A stretch of 64,000 nt of DNA from Rhizobium rhizoryzae (GCF_011046895.1 NZ_CP049250.1:2268501-2332500); one strand, 5' to 3'; positions 18,317-27,829 are shown, counted from the stretch's first letter. The notes: generated from the sequence alone by a model not told the origin. Numbers and translations: made by a program.

Positions 18317-20403
18317 AGGCTGCTCAGCGGTTTTCTGAGAAGCGAGTCCCGCAGAGACCCTTCGCGGCGCAGAAGCGTATTGCGAACGGCCTGCACATCT
18401 TCGTTTCCGTAGGAACGCGGCTGCGCTGGATAAGTCGGCGCGGGCTCCGGCGAAGGCTCGCGTCGCAGGATCCGCGAGTCAGCCGGAGCAGGTGGCTCAT
18501 TGCGGGCGCCGGGAAGCATATCCGGCCGATAGGATTCCAACCGAGGCTCGACGGGTGTCACGCGTTCTGCACCGGGAGTGTAGGGAGGCGCCGGAGGCGG
18601 GCTTGAATAGCGGCGCTCGACCTGCGCCTTCAGTTCCCGCTCCCAACTTTCCACTTCCGGCTCTGCGGCCGGGGCATCCTGGCGCATGCCCTCCCTCTGA
18701 TCGGAAGCGCTGACACTTTTCTGGAAGGCGGAGATATCGGGACCGCTGATTGCACGCATGCGTGTGACGATCGTCCGCAGATCGACATTGTCCGGTGTAA
18801 TCTCGCTTCCCTTGTCGGAGACGCCGTTTGCCTTCGGCAGCATATCTTCGCTCAGACGAGTAAAGCGCATGCGCATTGGAACCGTGATGGCCTCACCAAA
18901 GGCGATCGCTTCACCGTTGCCGATGGAGGAAATGAAGCTGGTGTTTGACACAGACGAGTTCGGGATCGCCGAACGGATGATGTCCTGGTCACGATCATTC
19001 GCCAGCCGCATCGCAAAGATGGTCGAGCATTGAGACAGGATCGTCTGGTCCAGTTCGCCGGGGCGCTGGGTGATGACGCCCAGCGAAACGCCGTATTTGC
19101 GGCCTTCCTTGGCAATGCGCGCAATTGCCTGACGGGTCGGGAAAAAACCCAGGTCCCTGTCTGCCGGAACGTAACGATGCGCTTCTTCACAAACCACCAG
19201 CATGTGAATGGCGCCGTCGCTCCACAGCGCCAACTCGAAGGCCATACGGCACAGGATGGAGGCGACCGAATTCACGACTTCCGAAGGGATGCCGGACAGC
19301 TGGAACGTGGAAATCGGACGATCGTCTCCCGGAATCCGGAAGATATGCGCAATTGTCTCCATGATCGTGTCATTGATCGTATTGTTGGAGAACATGAAGT
19401 GATAGCGGGGATCATTGATCGCCGCCATGATACGCATCTTCAGCGAACGGAGCGCGGGCTTCTCGCTTCGACCCTCCAGACGGCCGATGCGCTCGTCAAT
19501 AAGCGCCAGCAGGTCAGCCATACGGTAGGGAACGGGCGTGTCTGCGGTGACCGAGCTTCGTTCGGTCTGCCGGCGCATCAGCGAAGATTCGCTGCCACGA
19601 AAGGCTTTCTTGGCCTCCGGAATCAGGTCTCGCAGGATGTCCATTTCTTCGGCTACGGCCGGGCGCCCGCGGAATACAATCTCGGAGAATTCGTCCAGAC
19701 GCATCAGCCAGAAGGGCAGGTCCAGATTGTCCGTATCGATGACCACGGCATGGTCTGGAAAGGCAGCGGCGAACTCGTTGTGAGGATCGAGAATGAGAAC
19801 ACGCAGCTTGGGGTCGATTTCAATCGCCTTGTGCAGAAGCAGAGAGACTGCCGTGGACTTGCCAACGCCGGTGGAGCCAACGATGGCGAAGTGCTTGGAA
19901 AGCATGGACGGGATGTGGATTGCTGCGTCGATGCTTTCGTCCTGGGTCAGCTTTCCGACCACGCAGGTATCTGCCTTGCCGGTATCATAGATGCGAACCA
20001 GGTCGGCGGAGCGAATTCGATGGGCGATGGCCCCGAGATAGGGATAGGCGGAAATGCCGCCGCTGAATTCCTCGCGTCCATCAGGTCCGACGCGCACTTC
20101 CCCGAGCAATTCGACCTCGACATGGAATTCGTTGTCGCGCGTTTCGCCCCAATGGTTCCCGGCTGTTGCCATGGAGCAGGTAAGGGCAACGACGCGGTTC
20201 GTTCCGACGCTGATGGAAATCAAACGGCCTACAGACCAGAGTTCGGAGAGTTCCGTCGAGCCACCTTCGGTCACTGCCGAGATTGTTGCGCGCGACCCCG
20301 TGCAGGCAACGACGCGACCCAGCAGTCGGTTGCCGGGGTGCATCCCGTCTCGCCGTTCCTGCTCTCCAGCCGATGCCGATTTTTGAAGGTCGTGATTACG
20401 CAA
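18301..20403 (-). CDS. HerA-like ATP-binding protein (DUF87)
   Basis: A 700-residue ATPase of the HerA/FtsK superfamily. An N-terminal HAS-barrel-like region (LGRVVACTGSRATISA onward) precedes the Walker A motif GSTGVGKST (residues 176-184) and LILDPHNEF. Walker B and sensor regions include MLVVCEEAHRYVP and GVSLGVITQRPGELDQTILSQ, typical HerA signatures. The last 150 residues are Pro/Arg/Glu-rich and probably disordered. HerA proteins are DNA-translocating pumps that usually pair with a NurA nuclease, but no nuclease gene is adjacent; its bacterial role is uncertain. The TTG at 20403 has AGAGG upstream; an ATG at 20343 (MHPGNRLLGRV) is an alternative. Confidence 0.88.
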   Translation of the reverse strand: MRNHDLQKSASAGEQERRDGMHPGNRLLGRVVACTGSRATISAVTEGGSTELSELWSVGRLISISVGTNRVVALTCSMATAGNHWGETRDNEFHVEVELLGEVRVGPDGREEFSGGISAYPYLGAIAHRIRSADLVRIYDTGKADTCVVGKLTQDESIDAAIHIPSMLSKHFAIVGSTGVGKSTAVSLLLHKAIEIDPKLRVLILDPHNEFAAAFPDHAVVIDTDNLDLPFWLMRLDEFSEIVFRGRPAVAEEMDILRDLIPEAKKAFRGSESSLMRRQTERSSVTADTPVPYRMADLLALIDERIGRLEGRSEKPALRSLKMRIMAAINDPRYHFMFSNNTINDTIMETIAHIFRIPGDDRPISTFQLSGIPSEVVNSVASILCRMAFELALWSDGAIHMLVVCEEAHRYVPADRDLGFFPTRQAIARIAKEGRKYGVSLGVITQRPGELDQTILSQCSTIFAMRLANDRDQDIIRSAIPNSSVSNTSFISSIGNGEAIAFGEAITVPMRMRFTRLSEDMLPKANGVSDKGSEITPDNVDLRTIVTRMRAISGPDISAFQKSVSASDQREGMRQDAPAAEPEVESWERELKAQVERRYSSPPPAPPYTPGAERVTPVEPRLESYRPDMLPGARNEPPAPADSRILRREPSPEPAPTYPAQPRSYGNEDVQAVRNTLLRREGSLRDSLLRKPLSSLYDKD

Positions 20404-20670
20404 CGAATGGCCTCTGTCATCAGGCTATGACCGGATATCATCATCCTCGGATGGAATAATGCTTAATTTCCATGACCATAGTGATCCGGCCTTAACAACT
20501 CCTTTCCGCTCTGTGACACACGCTTCGTTTTCGAACATCATCATGGTCGGTACGATCGCGGACAAGGAAGGTGGAAGTGCCTCATTGCGCACGGTTCGAA
20601 CGCGTCGGTCAAGCTGGCGAGAAATGCGGCGAAAACGGCTGGTCGAGCGGCCATTTCTTGCTCAATTGCA

Positions 20671-20699
20671 TTGACGTTGCGAAATTTTATGGCTAACAG
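20671..20699 (+). promoter_or_regulatory. Candidate promoter of the ilvIH leader
   Basis: TTGACG at 20671 and TAACAG at 20694 are separated by 17 bases, which would start transcription near 20706, almost at the leader ATG (20708). The -10 match is weak. A start this close to the ATG would make the leader peptide practically leaderless, as known for the trp leader of Sinorhizobium. Confidence 0.35.
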
Positions 20700-20707
20700 T
20701 TTCGCCC

Positions 20708-20764
20708 ATGATCGTATCAAACGCACTTATCGTGGTGGGAAGGCGCATGGGCAGGATGGTGTAA
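20708..20764 (+). CDS. ilvL: ilv attenuator leader peptide (MIVSNALIVVGRRMGRMV)
   Basis: An 18-codon reading frame rich in branched-chain amino-acid codons: Ile2, Val3, Leu7, Ile8, Val9, Val10 and Val18. It lies 111 bases before ilvI and directly precedes a pairable region and a rho-independent terminator. This is the classic arrangement for attenuation by ribosome stalling on scarce Ile/Val/Leu tRNAs. No clear Shine-Dalgarno precedes it. Confidence 0.75.
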   Translation: MIVSNALIVVGRRMGRMV

Positions 20765-20819
20765 CCATCCGGCGAAAGCACCCATGCGCTACCGAAGGCT
20801 CCTCAAGGGGCCTTTTTTT
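20743..20819 (+). promoter_or_regulatory. ilvIH transcription attenuator
   Basis: The long arm GCGCATGGG (20743-20751) pairs with CCCATGCGC (20781-20789) around an inner GGATGG/CCATCC hairpin that overlaps the leader stop codon. The terminator is GGCTCC-TCAA-GGGGCC (20797-20812) followed by seven T. A ribosome stalled on the Ile/Val codons would cover the first arm and alter the folding upstream of the terminator. The detailed alternative fold (antiterminator) is inferred, not computed. Confidence 0.75.
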
Positions 20820-20874
20820 ATGCCTTCAATCAGGCCCTGCGGCCGCTTCGAAAACAGCAGAAACGGATTTGGAC

Positions 20875-22653
20875 ATGACGGGTACAGAGAATAGAATGAC
20901 AGGGGCGGAGATCGTTCTGAAGGCCCTGAAAGATAATGGCGTCGAGCACATTTTCGGCTATCCCGGCGGCGCAGTGCTTCCGATCTATGACGAGATCTTT
21001 CAGCAGGACGACATTCAGCACATTCTCGTCCGTCATGAGCAGGGCGCCGGTCATGCTGCCGAAGGCTATGCCCGCTCGACGGGCAAGGTCGGCGTCATGC
21101 TGGTTACCTCCGGTCCCGGTGCGACCAATGCGGTCACTCCGCTGCAGGACGCGCTGATGGATTCGATCCCGCTGGTCTGCCTGACCGGCCAGGTTCCCAC
21201 CACGCTGATCGGTTCCGATGCGTTTCAGGAGTGCGATACGGTTGGTATCACGCGCCCCTGCACCAAGCACAACTGGCTGGTGAAGGACGTAAATGAGCTG
21301 GCGGGCATCATTCACGAAGCGTTTCGCATTGCCCAGTCTGGGCGTCCGGGCCCGGTCGTGGTCGATATTCCGAAGGATATCCAGTTCGCCACGGGCACCT
21401 ATACGCCGAAGACGAATGATGCCGTCGAAAAGAGCTATCAGCCGAAGGTTCAGGGCGATCTGAATGCGATCCGTGCCGCTGTCGAACTGATGGCCAGCGC
21501 CCGTCGCCCGATCCTCTACACCGGCGGTGGCGTCATCAATTCCGGTCCGGAAGCGACCCGTCTGCTGCGGGAACTGGTTGAACTGAGCGGCTTCCCGATC
21601 ACATCCACGCTGATGGGGCTTGGCGCCTATCCGGCATCCGGCGAAAACTGGCTGGGCATGCTGGGCATGCATGGTTCCTATGAAGCGAACATGGCCATGC
21701 ACGATTGCGACGTCATGGTCTGCATCGGTGCCCGTTTCGACGACCGTATTACGGGTCGCCTGAATGCCTTCTCGCCGAACTCCCGCAAGGTTCATATCGA
21801 TATCGATCCATCATCGATCAACAAGAATGTTCGCGTCGATATTCCGATTGTTGGCGACGTTGGCCGTATTCTGGAAGATATGGTCCGCGTCTGGCGTGCC
21901 CTGCCCAATAAGCCGGAAAAGGCACAGACGGCGGAGTGGATGGACCAGATCAACCGCTGGCGGGCCCGCAAGTCCTTCGCCTACAAGAATTCCAATGACG
22001 TCATCATGCCGCAATACGCCATTCAGCGGCTGTATGAGGCATCGAAGGGACGTGAAACATTCATCACGACGGAAGTCGGCCAGCATCAGATGTGGGCGGC
22101 GCAGTTCTTCGGTTTCGAAGCGCCGAACCACTGGTTGACCTCTGGCGGTCTGGGAACGATGGGTTATGGCCTGCCGGCAGCGATTGGCGCACAGGTCGCG
22201 CATCCGGAAGCGCTTGTCATCGACATCGCAGGCGATGCCTCGATCCAGATGTGCATTCAGGAAATGTCCTGCGCCATTCAGTACAATCTGCCGGTCAAGA
22301 TCTTTATCCTGAACAACCAGTACATGGGCATGGTCCGCCAGTGGCAGCAGTTGTTGCACGGCAACCGTCTGTCCAACTCTTACACTGAAGCCATGCCGGA
22401 CTTCGTAAAACTGGCCGAAGCCTATGGGGCCGTCGGTATGTATTGCGACAATCCCGGCGAGCTGGATGACAAGATTGCCGAGATGATCGAGGTCAAGCGG
22501 CCGGTCATCTTCGATTGCCGCGTTGCCAATCTCGCAAACTGCTTCCCGATGATTCCGTCGGGCAAGGCCCACAACGAGATGTTGTTGCCGGACGAAGCGA
22601 CCGACGAGGCCGTTGCGACCGCCATTGACGCGAAGGGGCGGCAGCTCGTTTAA
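20875..22653 (+). CDS. ilvI: Acetolactate synthase, large (catalytic) subunit
   Basis: A 592-residue thiamine-diphosphate enzyme condensing pyruvate with pyruvate or 2-ketobutyrate, the first common step of valine, leucine and isoleucine synthesis. The N-terminal domain has MTGAEIVLKALKDNGVEHIF and GYPGGAVLPIYDEIF with RHEQGAGHAAEGYARSTGK; the C-terminal ThDP motif is GDASIQMCIQEMSCAIQYNL with NNQYMGMVRQWQQLLHGNR. The ATG at 20875 was chosen on family N-termini; the frame is open upstream through the attenuator, and an ATG at 20896 is an alternative. It is regulated by the upstream attenuator and works with IlvH. Confidence 0.95.
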   Translation: MTGTENRMTGAEIVLKALKDNGVEHIFGYPGGAVLPIYDEIFQQDDIQHILVRHEQGAGHAAEGYARSTGKVGVMLVTSGPGATNAVTPLQDALMDSIPLVCLTGQVPTTLIGSDAFQECDTVGITRPCTKHNWLVKDVNELAGIIHEAFRIAQSGRPGPVVVDIPKDIQFATGTYTPKTNDAVEKSYQPKVQGDLNAIRAAVELMASARRPILYTGGGVINSGPEATRLLRELVELSGFPITSTLMGLGAYPASGENWLGMLGMHGSYEANMAMHDCDVMVCIGARFDDRITGRLNAFSPNSRKVHIDIDPSSINKNVRVDIPIVGDVGRILEDMVRVWRALPNKPEKAQTAEWMDQINRWRARKSFAYKNSNDVIMPQYAIQRLYEASKGRETFITTEVGQHQMWAAQFFGFEAPNHWLTSGGLGTMGYGLPAAIGAQVAHPEALVIDIAGDASIQMCIQEMSCAIQYNLPVKIFILNNQYMGMVRQWQQLLHGNRLSNSYTEAMPDFVKLAEAYGAVGMYCDNPGELDDKIAEMIEVKRPVIFDCRVANLANCFPMIPSGKAHNEMLLPDEATDEAVATAIDAKGRQLV

Positions 22654-22686
22654 GGGCTGCCAGGAACAGGATCAGGGAACATCATC

Positions 22687-23259
22687 ATGAACGCACATCT
22701 TCAACCCACCGGTTCGGCCTACTTCATTCAACAGGAAACGGCGAAGCAGGAGCGGCATACGCTTTCGGTTCTCGTCAGCAACGAGCCGGGGGTTCTGGCC
22801 CGCGTGATCGGCCTTTTCTCCGGGCGTGGCTATAACATTGAAAGTCTTACGGTTTCCGAAACGGAGCATGAGGCTCACCTGTCCCGCATTACGATCGTGA
22901 CCAGCGGAACGCCGGGCGTTCTGGAGCAGATCAAGTCGCAACTGGATCGGATCGTGCCGGTTCACCGCGTCGTTGATCTGACCGTGCGTGCAACGCAGTT
23001 GGGGCAGGAGCGTCCGATCGAACGCGAAGTCGCGCTGGTGAAAGTTGCAGGCGAAGGCGAAGAGCGTGCGGAAGCGCTGCGCCTTGCAGATGCTTTCCAC
23101 GCCAAGGTCGTCGATGCCACCGTTTCTCATTTCATCTTCGAGATCACGGGTAAGTCTTCGAAAATCGATCAGTTCGTCGCCATCATGAAGCCATTTGGCC
23201 TCATCGAGATTTGCCGTACCGGGATCGCTGCGATGAATCGCGGTCCGCAGGGAATGTAA
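22687..23259 (+). CDS. ilvH: Acetolactate synthase, small (regulatory) subunit
   Basis: A 190-residue regulatory subunit that binds valine and controls the large subunit. The N-terminal ACT domain reads HTLSVLVSNEPGVLARVIGLFSGRGYNIESLTVSETE, followed by LSRITIVTSGTPGVLEQIKSQL, and the C-terminal domain by VSHFIFEITGKSSKIDQFV and GLIEICRTGIAAMNRG. It follows ilvI after 33 bases with AGGG upstream of the ATG, so the two form one operon. The third enzyme of the pathway, ilvC, is 12 kb away under other control. Confidence 0.95.
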   Translation: MNAHLQPTGSAYFIQQETAKQERHTLSVLVSNEPGVLARVIGLFSGRGYNIESLTVSETEHEAHLSRITIVTSGTPGVLEQIKSQLDRIVPVHRVVDLTVRATQLGQERPIEREVALVKVAGEGEERAEALRLADAFHAKVVDATVSHFIFEITGKSSKIDQFVAIMKPFGLIEICRTGIAAMNRGPQGM

Positions 23260-23278
23260 CATTTTGCTAAATATGTTT

Positions 23279-23311
23279 TCGACCCGTCAGGCTCATTGCT
23301 TGCCGGGTCGA
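23279..23311 (+). terminator. Possible terminator after ilvH
   Basis: TCGACCCG/CGGGTCGA, an eight-base perfect stem 19 bases after the ilvH stop. There is no T-run, so termination is uncertain. Confidence 0.4.
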
Positions 23312-23355
23312 GAATCGCGCCTAGGTAAAGCGTCGAGTCTTCCAACACGACATAT

Positions 23356-23390
23356 AATCATCTGTTTAGGTTTTGCTTATAAAGATGATT
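23356..23390. promoter_or_regulatory. Inverted repeat in the chemoreceptor upstream region
   Basis: AATCATCT (23356) and AGATGATT (23383) are perfect inverted half-sites 19 bases apart in an AT-rich stretch before the chemoreceptor gene. It may be an operator or part of the promoter region; no regulator is recognised. Confidence 0.35.
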
Positions 23391-23508
23391 GGTGCTTGGA
23401 AAAAACTCCATCGTTACCTGCGGGAATGACATCCCGCAGCATCCTTGGTGCGCGCTCGATCATGATGCTCATGCCGCCGACGTCTGAATTTGGCCAGCAT
23501 GAGGGACC

Positions 23509-25452
23509 ATGTCTTTCTTCAAGAACGCATCGATCAAATCGAAAATCTATACTGTTCTCATTCCGATGGCTGCCATTGGAATTGCCGGGGCAGCCTACGT
23601 ATCCTACGAATATCGTCATACCGCGAATATGTTCTATTCGTTTGTGACGAAGGATACGGTCGCATCCAGCGATATGTTCCGTTCGGTCACGTCGCTGCTG
23701 AATGCGCCCTATACCGGCTACCAGTATGCCTTTGCAGACGAGACCGCCAATCGGGAAGAATTCCGCGCGACCTACGAAGACGCCAAGAAAACGCTCTTTG
23801 AGCGCCTGGATGAAGCAGCACAGCTGACACCGGAAGATGCTTCGGAGATCAATGCTTTCAAACAGCGAGCCGTTGAGATCTTCGCAATTCTCGACAAGGC
23901 GTTTGCCGCGCTGGATAGAGGGCAGCGTCCCTCAGCCATGGCTTTGCTCGCCCAGTCGGATGCAAAGGTGAAGCAGTGGCGGGATGATCTGCGGACCTGG
24001 AACAACGTCAATCTCATAGCGCTGCGCAATGAGAGTAACGGGCTGAAACAGCAGGCAGACAGCACGATCCTCATGACGCTTGCCGGTTTGGCGCTTCTTT
24101 TCGGCCTGGGGCTTGTGGGTGCGCAAATCGTGGCGACGCGCGGTATCAACAGACCGATTTCAGGTCTTCAACGCCGCATGGTCAGCCTGGCTGGCGGTGA
24201 GGTTTCCGAACCTGTCGATGGCATTGATCGCAAAGATGAGATCGGCGCCATGGCCAAGGCGGTTTCCGTGTTCCGTGACAATGCCGTCGAGCGCCTGCGA
24301 CTGGAAACGGAAGCTGCGGCCAATCGCAGTCTTTCCGAGCAGGAGCGACTGGCGCGGGAGGCCCAGAAGGCACAGGAGGCGGCAGACGTCCAGTTTGCGG
24401 TCGACCATCTTGCCGCAGCACTGACCCGCTTGTCTGAAGGTGATGTTTCCCACCGGATCGACCACGCTTTCGTCTCGAGCCTTGATGGCATTCGCCTCAG
24501 CTATAATGATTCAGCCGCCAAGCTTGAGGACGCGCTGATGCGTGTGGCAGAGAATGCGCGCGTGATTGATGGCGGTGCCAACGAGATCCGTGCTTCGGCG
24601 GACGATCTGGCAAAGCGGACGGAGCAGCAGGCGGCTTCCGTCGAAGAGACAGCTGCGGCGCTGGAGCAGATTACGACTGCCGTGAAGGACTCAACGCGTC
24701 GGGCGCAGGAAGCCGGTTCGCTGGTCGCGCACACCAAGGCAGAGGCAGAACGTTCCGGCGAGGTGGTTCGTCGCGCCGTCATTGCCATGCAGCAGATCGA
24801 GAAATCCTCTTCCGAGATTTCCAGCATCATCAGTGTCATCGACGAGATTGCGTTTCAAACCAATCTGCTGGCGCTCAATGCTGGCGTCGAAGCGGCACGG
24901 GCGGGCGAGGCAGGCAAGGGCTTTGCCGTCGTGGCGCAGGAGGTGCGGGAACTTGCACAACGTTCGGCCAGTGCCGCAAAGGATATCAAGGGTCTCATCA
25001 CCACGTCCAACGAGCATGTGCAGTCTGGCGTTGCTCTGGTAGGGCAGACCGGTGAGGCGCTGACCAAGATTTCCTCCGAAGTTGTCGAAATCAACGGCCA
25101 TGTGAGCGCCATTGTCGAGGCGGCGCAGGAACAGTCCTCCGGTCTTCAGCAGATCAACACGGCTGTGAACCAGATGGATCAGGACACCCAGAAAAATGCG
25201 GCAATGGTGGAAGAAACCAACGCTGCAAGCCACTCCCTGGCTAAGGAGTCCACATCGCTTGCACAATTGCTGGCGCAGTTCCGTCTCTCGAATTCCGGTC
25301 GCAGTCCGGTCCAGAGTGTCGTCGTGGCGGCTCCCGCAACACGATCGGCTGCACCGCAGCCGGTGGTTTCTTCGGCGCGCAGCCTTGGGCGAAAAGTGGC
25401 GGCCGCCTTCTCTGGCCGTGCTGCCACGGCGGAGAGCTGGGAAGAGTTTTGA
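23509..25452 (+). CDS. Methyl-accepting chemotaxis protein
   Basis: A 647-residue transmembrane chemoreceptor. The first membrane helix is near residues 11-32, a helical periplasmic ligand domain covers about 35-185, and the second helix is near 187-208. HAMP segments follow (RGINRPISGLQRRMVSLAGGE, and a second around ALTRLSEGDVSHRID). The signalling hairpin tip is EIAFQTNLLALNAGVEAARAGE. The C-terminus SWEEF fits the xWxxF docking peptide for CheR/CheB, so this receptor is probably a high-abundance type that binds the adaptation enzymes directly. The ligand cannot be told. It stands alone, with a terminator right after it. Confidence 0.95.
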   Translation: MSFFKNASIKSKIYTVLIPMAAIGIAGAAYVSYEYRHTANMFYSFVTKDTVASSDMFRSVTSLLNAPYTGYQYAFADETANREEFRATYEDAKKTLFERLDEAAQLTPEDASEINAFKQRAVEIFAILDKAFAALDRGQRPSAMALLAQSDAKVKQWRDDLRTWNNVNLIALRNESNGLKQQADSTILMTLAGLALLFGLGLVGAQIVATRGINRPISGLQRRMVSLAGGEVSEPVDGIDRKDEIGAMAKAVSVFRDNAVERLRLETEAAANRSLSEQERLAREAQKAQEAADVQFAVDHLAAALTRLSEGDVSHRIDHAFVSSLDGIRLSYNDSAAKLEDALMRVAENARVIDGGANEIRASADDLAKRTEQQAASVEETAAALEQITTAVKDSTRRAQEAGSLVAHTKAEAERSGEVVRRAVIAMQQIEKSSSEISSIISVIDEIAFQTNLLALNAGVEAARAGEAGKGFAVVAQEVRELAQRSASAAKDIKGLITTSNEHVQSGVALVGQTGEALTKISSEVVEINGHVSAIVEAAQEQSSGLQQINTAVNQMDQDTQKNAAMVEETNAASHSLAKESTSLAQLLAQFRLSNSGRSPVQSVVVAAPATRSAAPQPVVSSARSLGRKVAAAFSGRAATAESWEEF

Positions 25453-25475
25453 TCCTTCCCGAACAAGATCAAGAT

Positions 25476-25508
25476 GGCGGCGGGATTGTTTCCCGCCGTT
25501 TTCTTTTT
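25476..25508 (+). terminator. Rho-independent terminator after the chemoreceptor gene
   Basis: GGCGGGA, a short T/G loop, TCCCGCC, then GTTTTCTTTTT. It lies 24 bases after the stop and just before the end of the convergent aldo/keto reductase gene. Confidence 0.85.
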
Positions 25509-25511
25509 CGA

Positions 25512-26357
25512 TCAGATCATTTCAAGCGGTTTCTTGGCGGCAGGCGGAGGCAATGCCCGATCCAGTTCTGCCCAGTCCTCGTCGGAGATTTCCAGATCGA
25601 CGGCTTCGCTCAGTTCATGAATACGATCCGGCCTGCTCGTCTTTGGAATTGCGAGCACGCCATCACGCTCCAGCACAAAGGCGAGCGCGATTTGCGCAGG
25701 TGTTGCCTGATAGGCTTTCGACAGGCGGATGATTTCCTGGTGGTGTAGCAGATCGCCCTGTCCGAGCGGAGAATAGGCCATCATGGGTAGGCCGCGCTCC
25801 TGGCACCATGGCAGGAGATCGAATTCTATGCCGCGACGAGCAGCGTTATAGAGAACCTGGTTCGCAGCGCAGTTTTCTCCGCCCGGAATGGAAAACAGCT
25901 CTTCCATGTCATCGACATCGAAGTTCGATACGCCCCAGGCACCAATCATGCCTTGCTGACGCAGGATTTCCATGCCCGCAACCGTTTCTGTCAGAGGCAC
26001 GTCACCCCGCCAGTGGAGGAGGTAGAGGTCTATCTTGTCGATGGCCAACCGTTCGAGGCTGCGAGCGCAGGCATCCTGAACACCTCGCGTGCTGGCGTTC
26101 CAGGGATAGACCTTGCTGACGACGAATGCCTTGTCGCGACATCCGCGCAAAGCCGCGCCCACGACCAGTTCTGCACCGCCTTCGCCATACATCTCAGCAG
26201 TATCGACAACGCTCCAGCCGGATTCAAGCGCAGCCCGAATACTGTTCACCTCGTCCGGTACCTTGTCAGGGTCCTCGCCCATCTTCCAGGTTCCAATCCC
26301 CAAGGCAGGAACCGTGATTGTGTTCGGAAAGCTGACGGTCGGCAAATCATCGCGCAT
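25512..26357 (-). CDS. Aldo/keto reductase
   Basis: A 281-residue NADPH-dependent oxidoreductase with the (beta/alpha)8 AKR fold. The catalytic tetrad is seen in VVDTAEMYGEG (Asp and Tyr), VVSKVYP (Lys) and YLLHWRG (His). The cofactor end IPKTSRPDRIHELSEAVDLEIS is normal. Members reduce aldehydes and ketones; the substrate is unknown. It is divergent from the nitrile hydratase operon across a 159-base gap that must hold both promoters. Confidence 0.93.
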   Translation of the reverse strand: MRDDLPTVSFPNTITVPALGIGTWKMGEDPDKVPDEVNSIRAALESGWSVVDTAEMYGEGGAELVVGAALRGCRDKAFVVSKVYPWNASTRGVQDACARSLERLAIDKIDLYLLHWRGDVPLTETVAGMEILRQQGMIGAWGVSNFDVDDMEELFSIPGGENCAANQVLYNAARRGIEFDLLPWCQERGLPMMAYSPLGQGDLLHHQEIIRLSKAYQATPAQIALAFVLERDGVLAIPKTSRPDRIHELSEAVDLEISDEDWAELDRALPPPAAKKPLEMI

Positions 26358-26516
26358 GGAAAACCCTGAAATTTTTTAAGCCATCTCGTGAGGCTATGGT
26401 CGTGCTTCACCCATCAAAATCAAGCGCAATTCTATCAATTGTGCAAATTGGCATGTGAGCAGGATCTTGCGTATGATCTGCCGTACAGCTGCATCTGCTT
26501 CGAAAGGGGTCTGCCG

Positions 26517-27173
26517 GTGACGACAGAGAGTTCAGACGATCATGATCACGATCATCACCACAGCCATCATCACCACGACAATCATTACTCGGACATGGAG
26601 GCGCGCGTCCGGGCTCTCGAGACCGTGCTGACCGAGAAGGGGCTGATCGATCCCGCTGCAATCGACGCCATCGTCGAGACCTACGAGACGAAGGTCGGAC
26701 CACGTAATGGTGCGCAGGTGGTAGCCCGCGCCTGGGTGGACGCAGACTTCGCAGACTGGTTGAAGCGCGATGCGACTGCGGCGATTGCAAGCCTTGGTTT
26801 CACGGGACGGCAGGGCGAGCACATGCGAGCTGTGTTCAACACTGGCGATACGCACAACCTTGTCGTCTGCACCCTGTGTTCCTGTTACCCGTGGTCCGTC
26901 CTCGGCCTGCCGCCGGTCTGGTACAAGGCGCCGGCCTATCGGTCTCGCGCCGTGATGGACCCGCGCGGTGTGCTTGCGGAGTTCGACGTCGTGCTTCCTG
27001 AGACGACGAAAATAAGGGTCTGGGATTCCACTGCCGAACTTCGCTATCTGGTCATTCCCCAGCGTCCAGTGGGCACTGACGACATGGATGTCGAACAACT
27101 CATGCAGCTCGTGACGCGCGATTCCATGATCGGAACGGGATTGGCCCTTTCACCCTCCGCGAGGCAGAAATGA
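26517..27173 (+). CDS. nthA: Nitrile hydratase alpha subunit, probable cobalt type
   Basis: The alpha chain (218 residues) of nitrile hydratase, which hydrates nitriles to amides. The metal-binding site is C118-T-L-C121-S-C123 followed by YPW; CTLCSC is the pattern of cobalt enzymes (iron enzymes have CSLCSC), and the two later cysteines are the ones oxidised in the mature enzyme. The N-terminus is unusual: residues 7-23 contain ten histidines with Asp, Ser and Asn, a likely metal-collecting tail. GTG at 26517 is preceded by a GGGG-containing site six bases away; the open frame extends to 26388. It overlaps nthB by four bases. Confidence 0.95.
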   Translation: MTTESSDDHDHDHHHSHHHHDNHYSDMEARVRALETVLTEKGLIDPAAIDAIVETYETKVGPRNGAQVVARAWVDADFADWLKRDATAAIASLGFTGRQGEHMRAVFNTGDTHNLVVCTLCSCYPWSVLGLPPVWYKAPAYRSRAVMDPRGVLAEFDVVLPETTKIRVWDSTAELRYLVIPQRPVGTDDMDVEQLMQLVTRDSMIGTGLALSPSARQK

Positions 27174-27829
27174 ACGGCCCTCACGATCTTGGTGGCCAGA
27201 TGGGGTTCGGCCCAGTCTCGCCTGAAACCGATGAGCCGTATTTTCATGCGGAATGGGAGAAGCGGGCTCTGGGGATCACGCTGTCCTGTGGTGCTTTCGG
27301 CGCGTGGTCCATCGATGAGAGCCGCCATGCGCGCGAATGCATTCCCCCCGCGAACTATCTCTCTGCCAGCTACTACGAAATCTGGATCCGGGCGTTGGAA
27401 GTGCTGCTTGAACGGCATGGTTTCGTAACCGGTTCCGAGATCGCGGAGGGGCATTCGAAAATGCAGGCGGCGCAACCCAAGCGTATCCTGACCGTCGACA
27501 AGGTTGCCGCGGTGCTGGCAAAGGGTGGCCCTTGCGACAGGTCGGTTGAAAGCGCTCCGCTGTTTTCAGTCGGCCAGCGGGTTCGAACCATCAATGAGCA
27601 TCCTGCCCATCACACGCGCCTGCCACGCTATGCTCGAGACAAGGTCGGCATGGTTGAGGCGGTGCAGGGATCTTTCGTGTTTCCCGATGACAATGCTCAC
27701 GGAAAGGGCGAGAACCCGCAATGGGTGTATACCGTCGTCTTTGATGGGCAGGAGATCTGGGGAAGGGGTTCAGAACCCGGCCTGACGATTTCGGTCGATG
27801 CCTGGGAGAGCTATCTTGAGTCTGTATGA
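27170..27829 (+). CDS. nthB: Nitrile hydratase beta subunit
   Basis: A 219-residue beta chain that pairs with NthA to form the active site. Family signatures are [16 protein letters not shown] at the N-terminus, [28 protein letters not shown] in the middle, and the C-terminal SH3-like domain [29 protein letters not shown]. The start overlaps the nthA stop (ATGA) and the end overlaps the accessory gene, giving a tightly coupled three-gene operon. Confidence 0.95.
   Translation: MNGPHDLGGQMGFGPVSPETDEPYFHAEWEKRALGITLSCGAFGAWSIDESRHARECIPPANYLSASYYEIWIRALEVLLERHGFVTGSEIAEGHSKMQAAQPKRILTVDKVAAVLAKGGPCDRSVESAPLFSVGQRVRTINEHPAHHTRLPRYARDKVGMVEAVQGSFVFPDDNAHGKGENPQWVYTVVFDGQEIWGRGSEPGLTISVDAWESYLESV

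Noticed and set aside
19030..20430. A 466-codon plus-strand open frame opposite the HerA-like gene
   Set aside because: Shadow frame with no domain; the minus-strand frame holds Walker motifs.
23264..23647. A 127-codon plus-strand frame between ilvH and the chemoreceptor
   Set aside because: It overlaps the chemoreceptor start in another frame and has no ribosome site.
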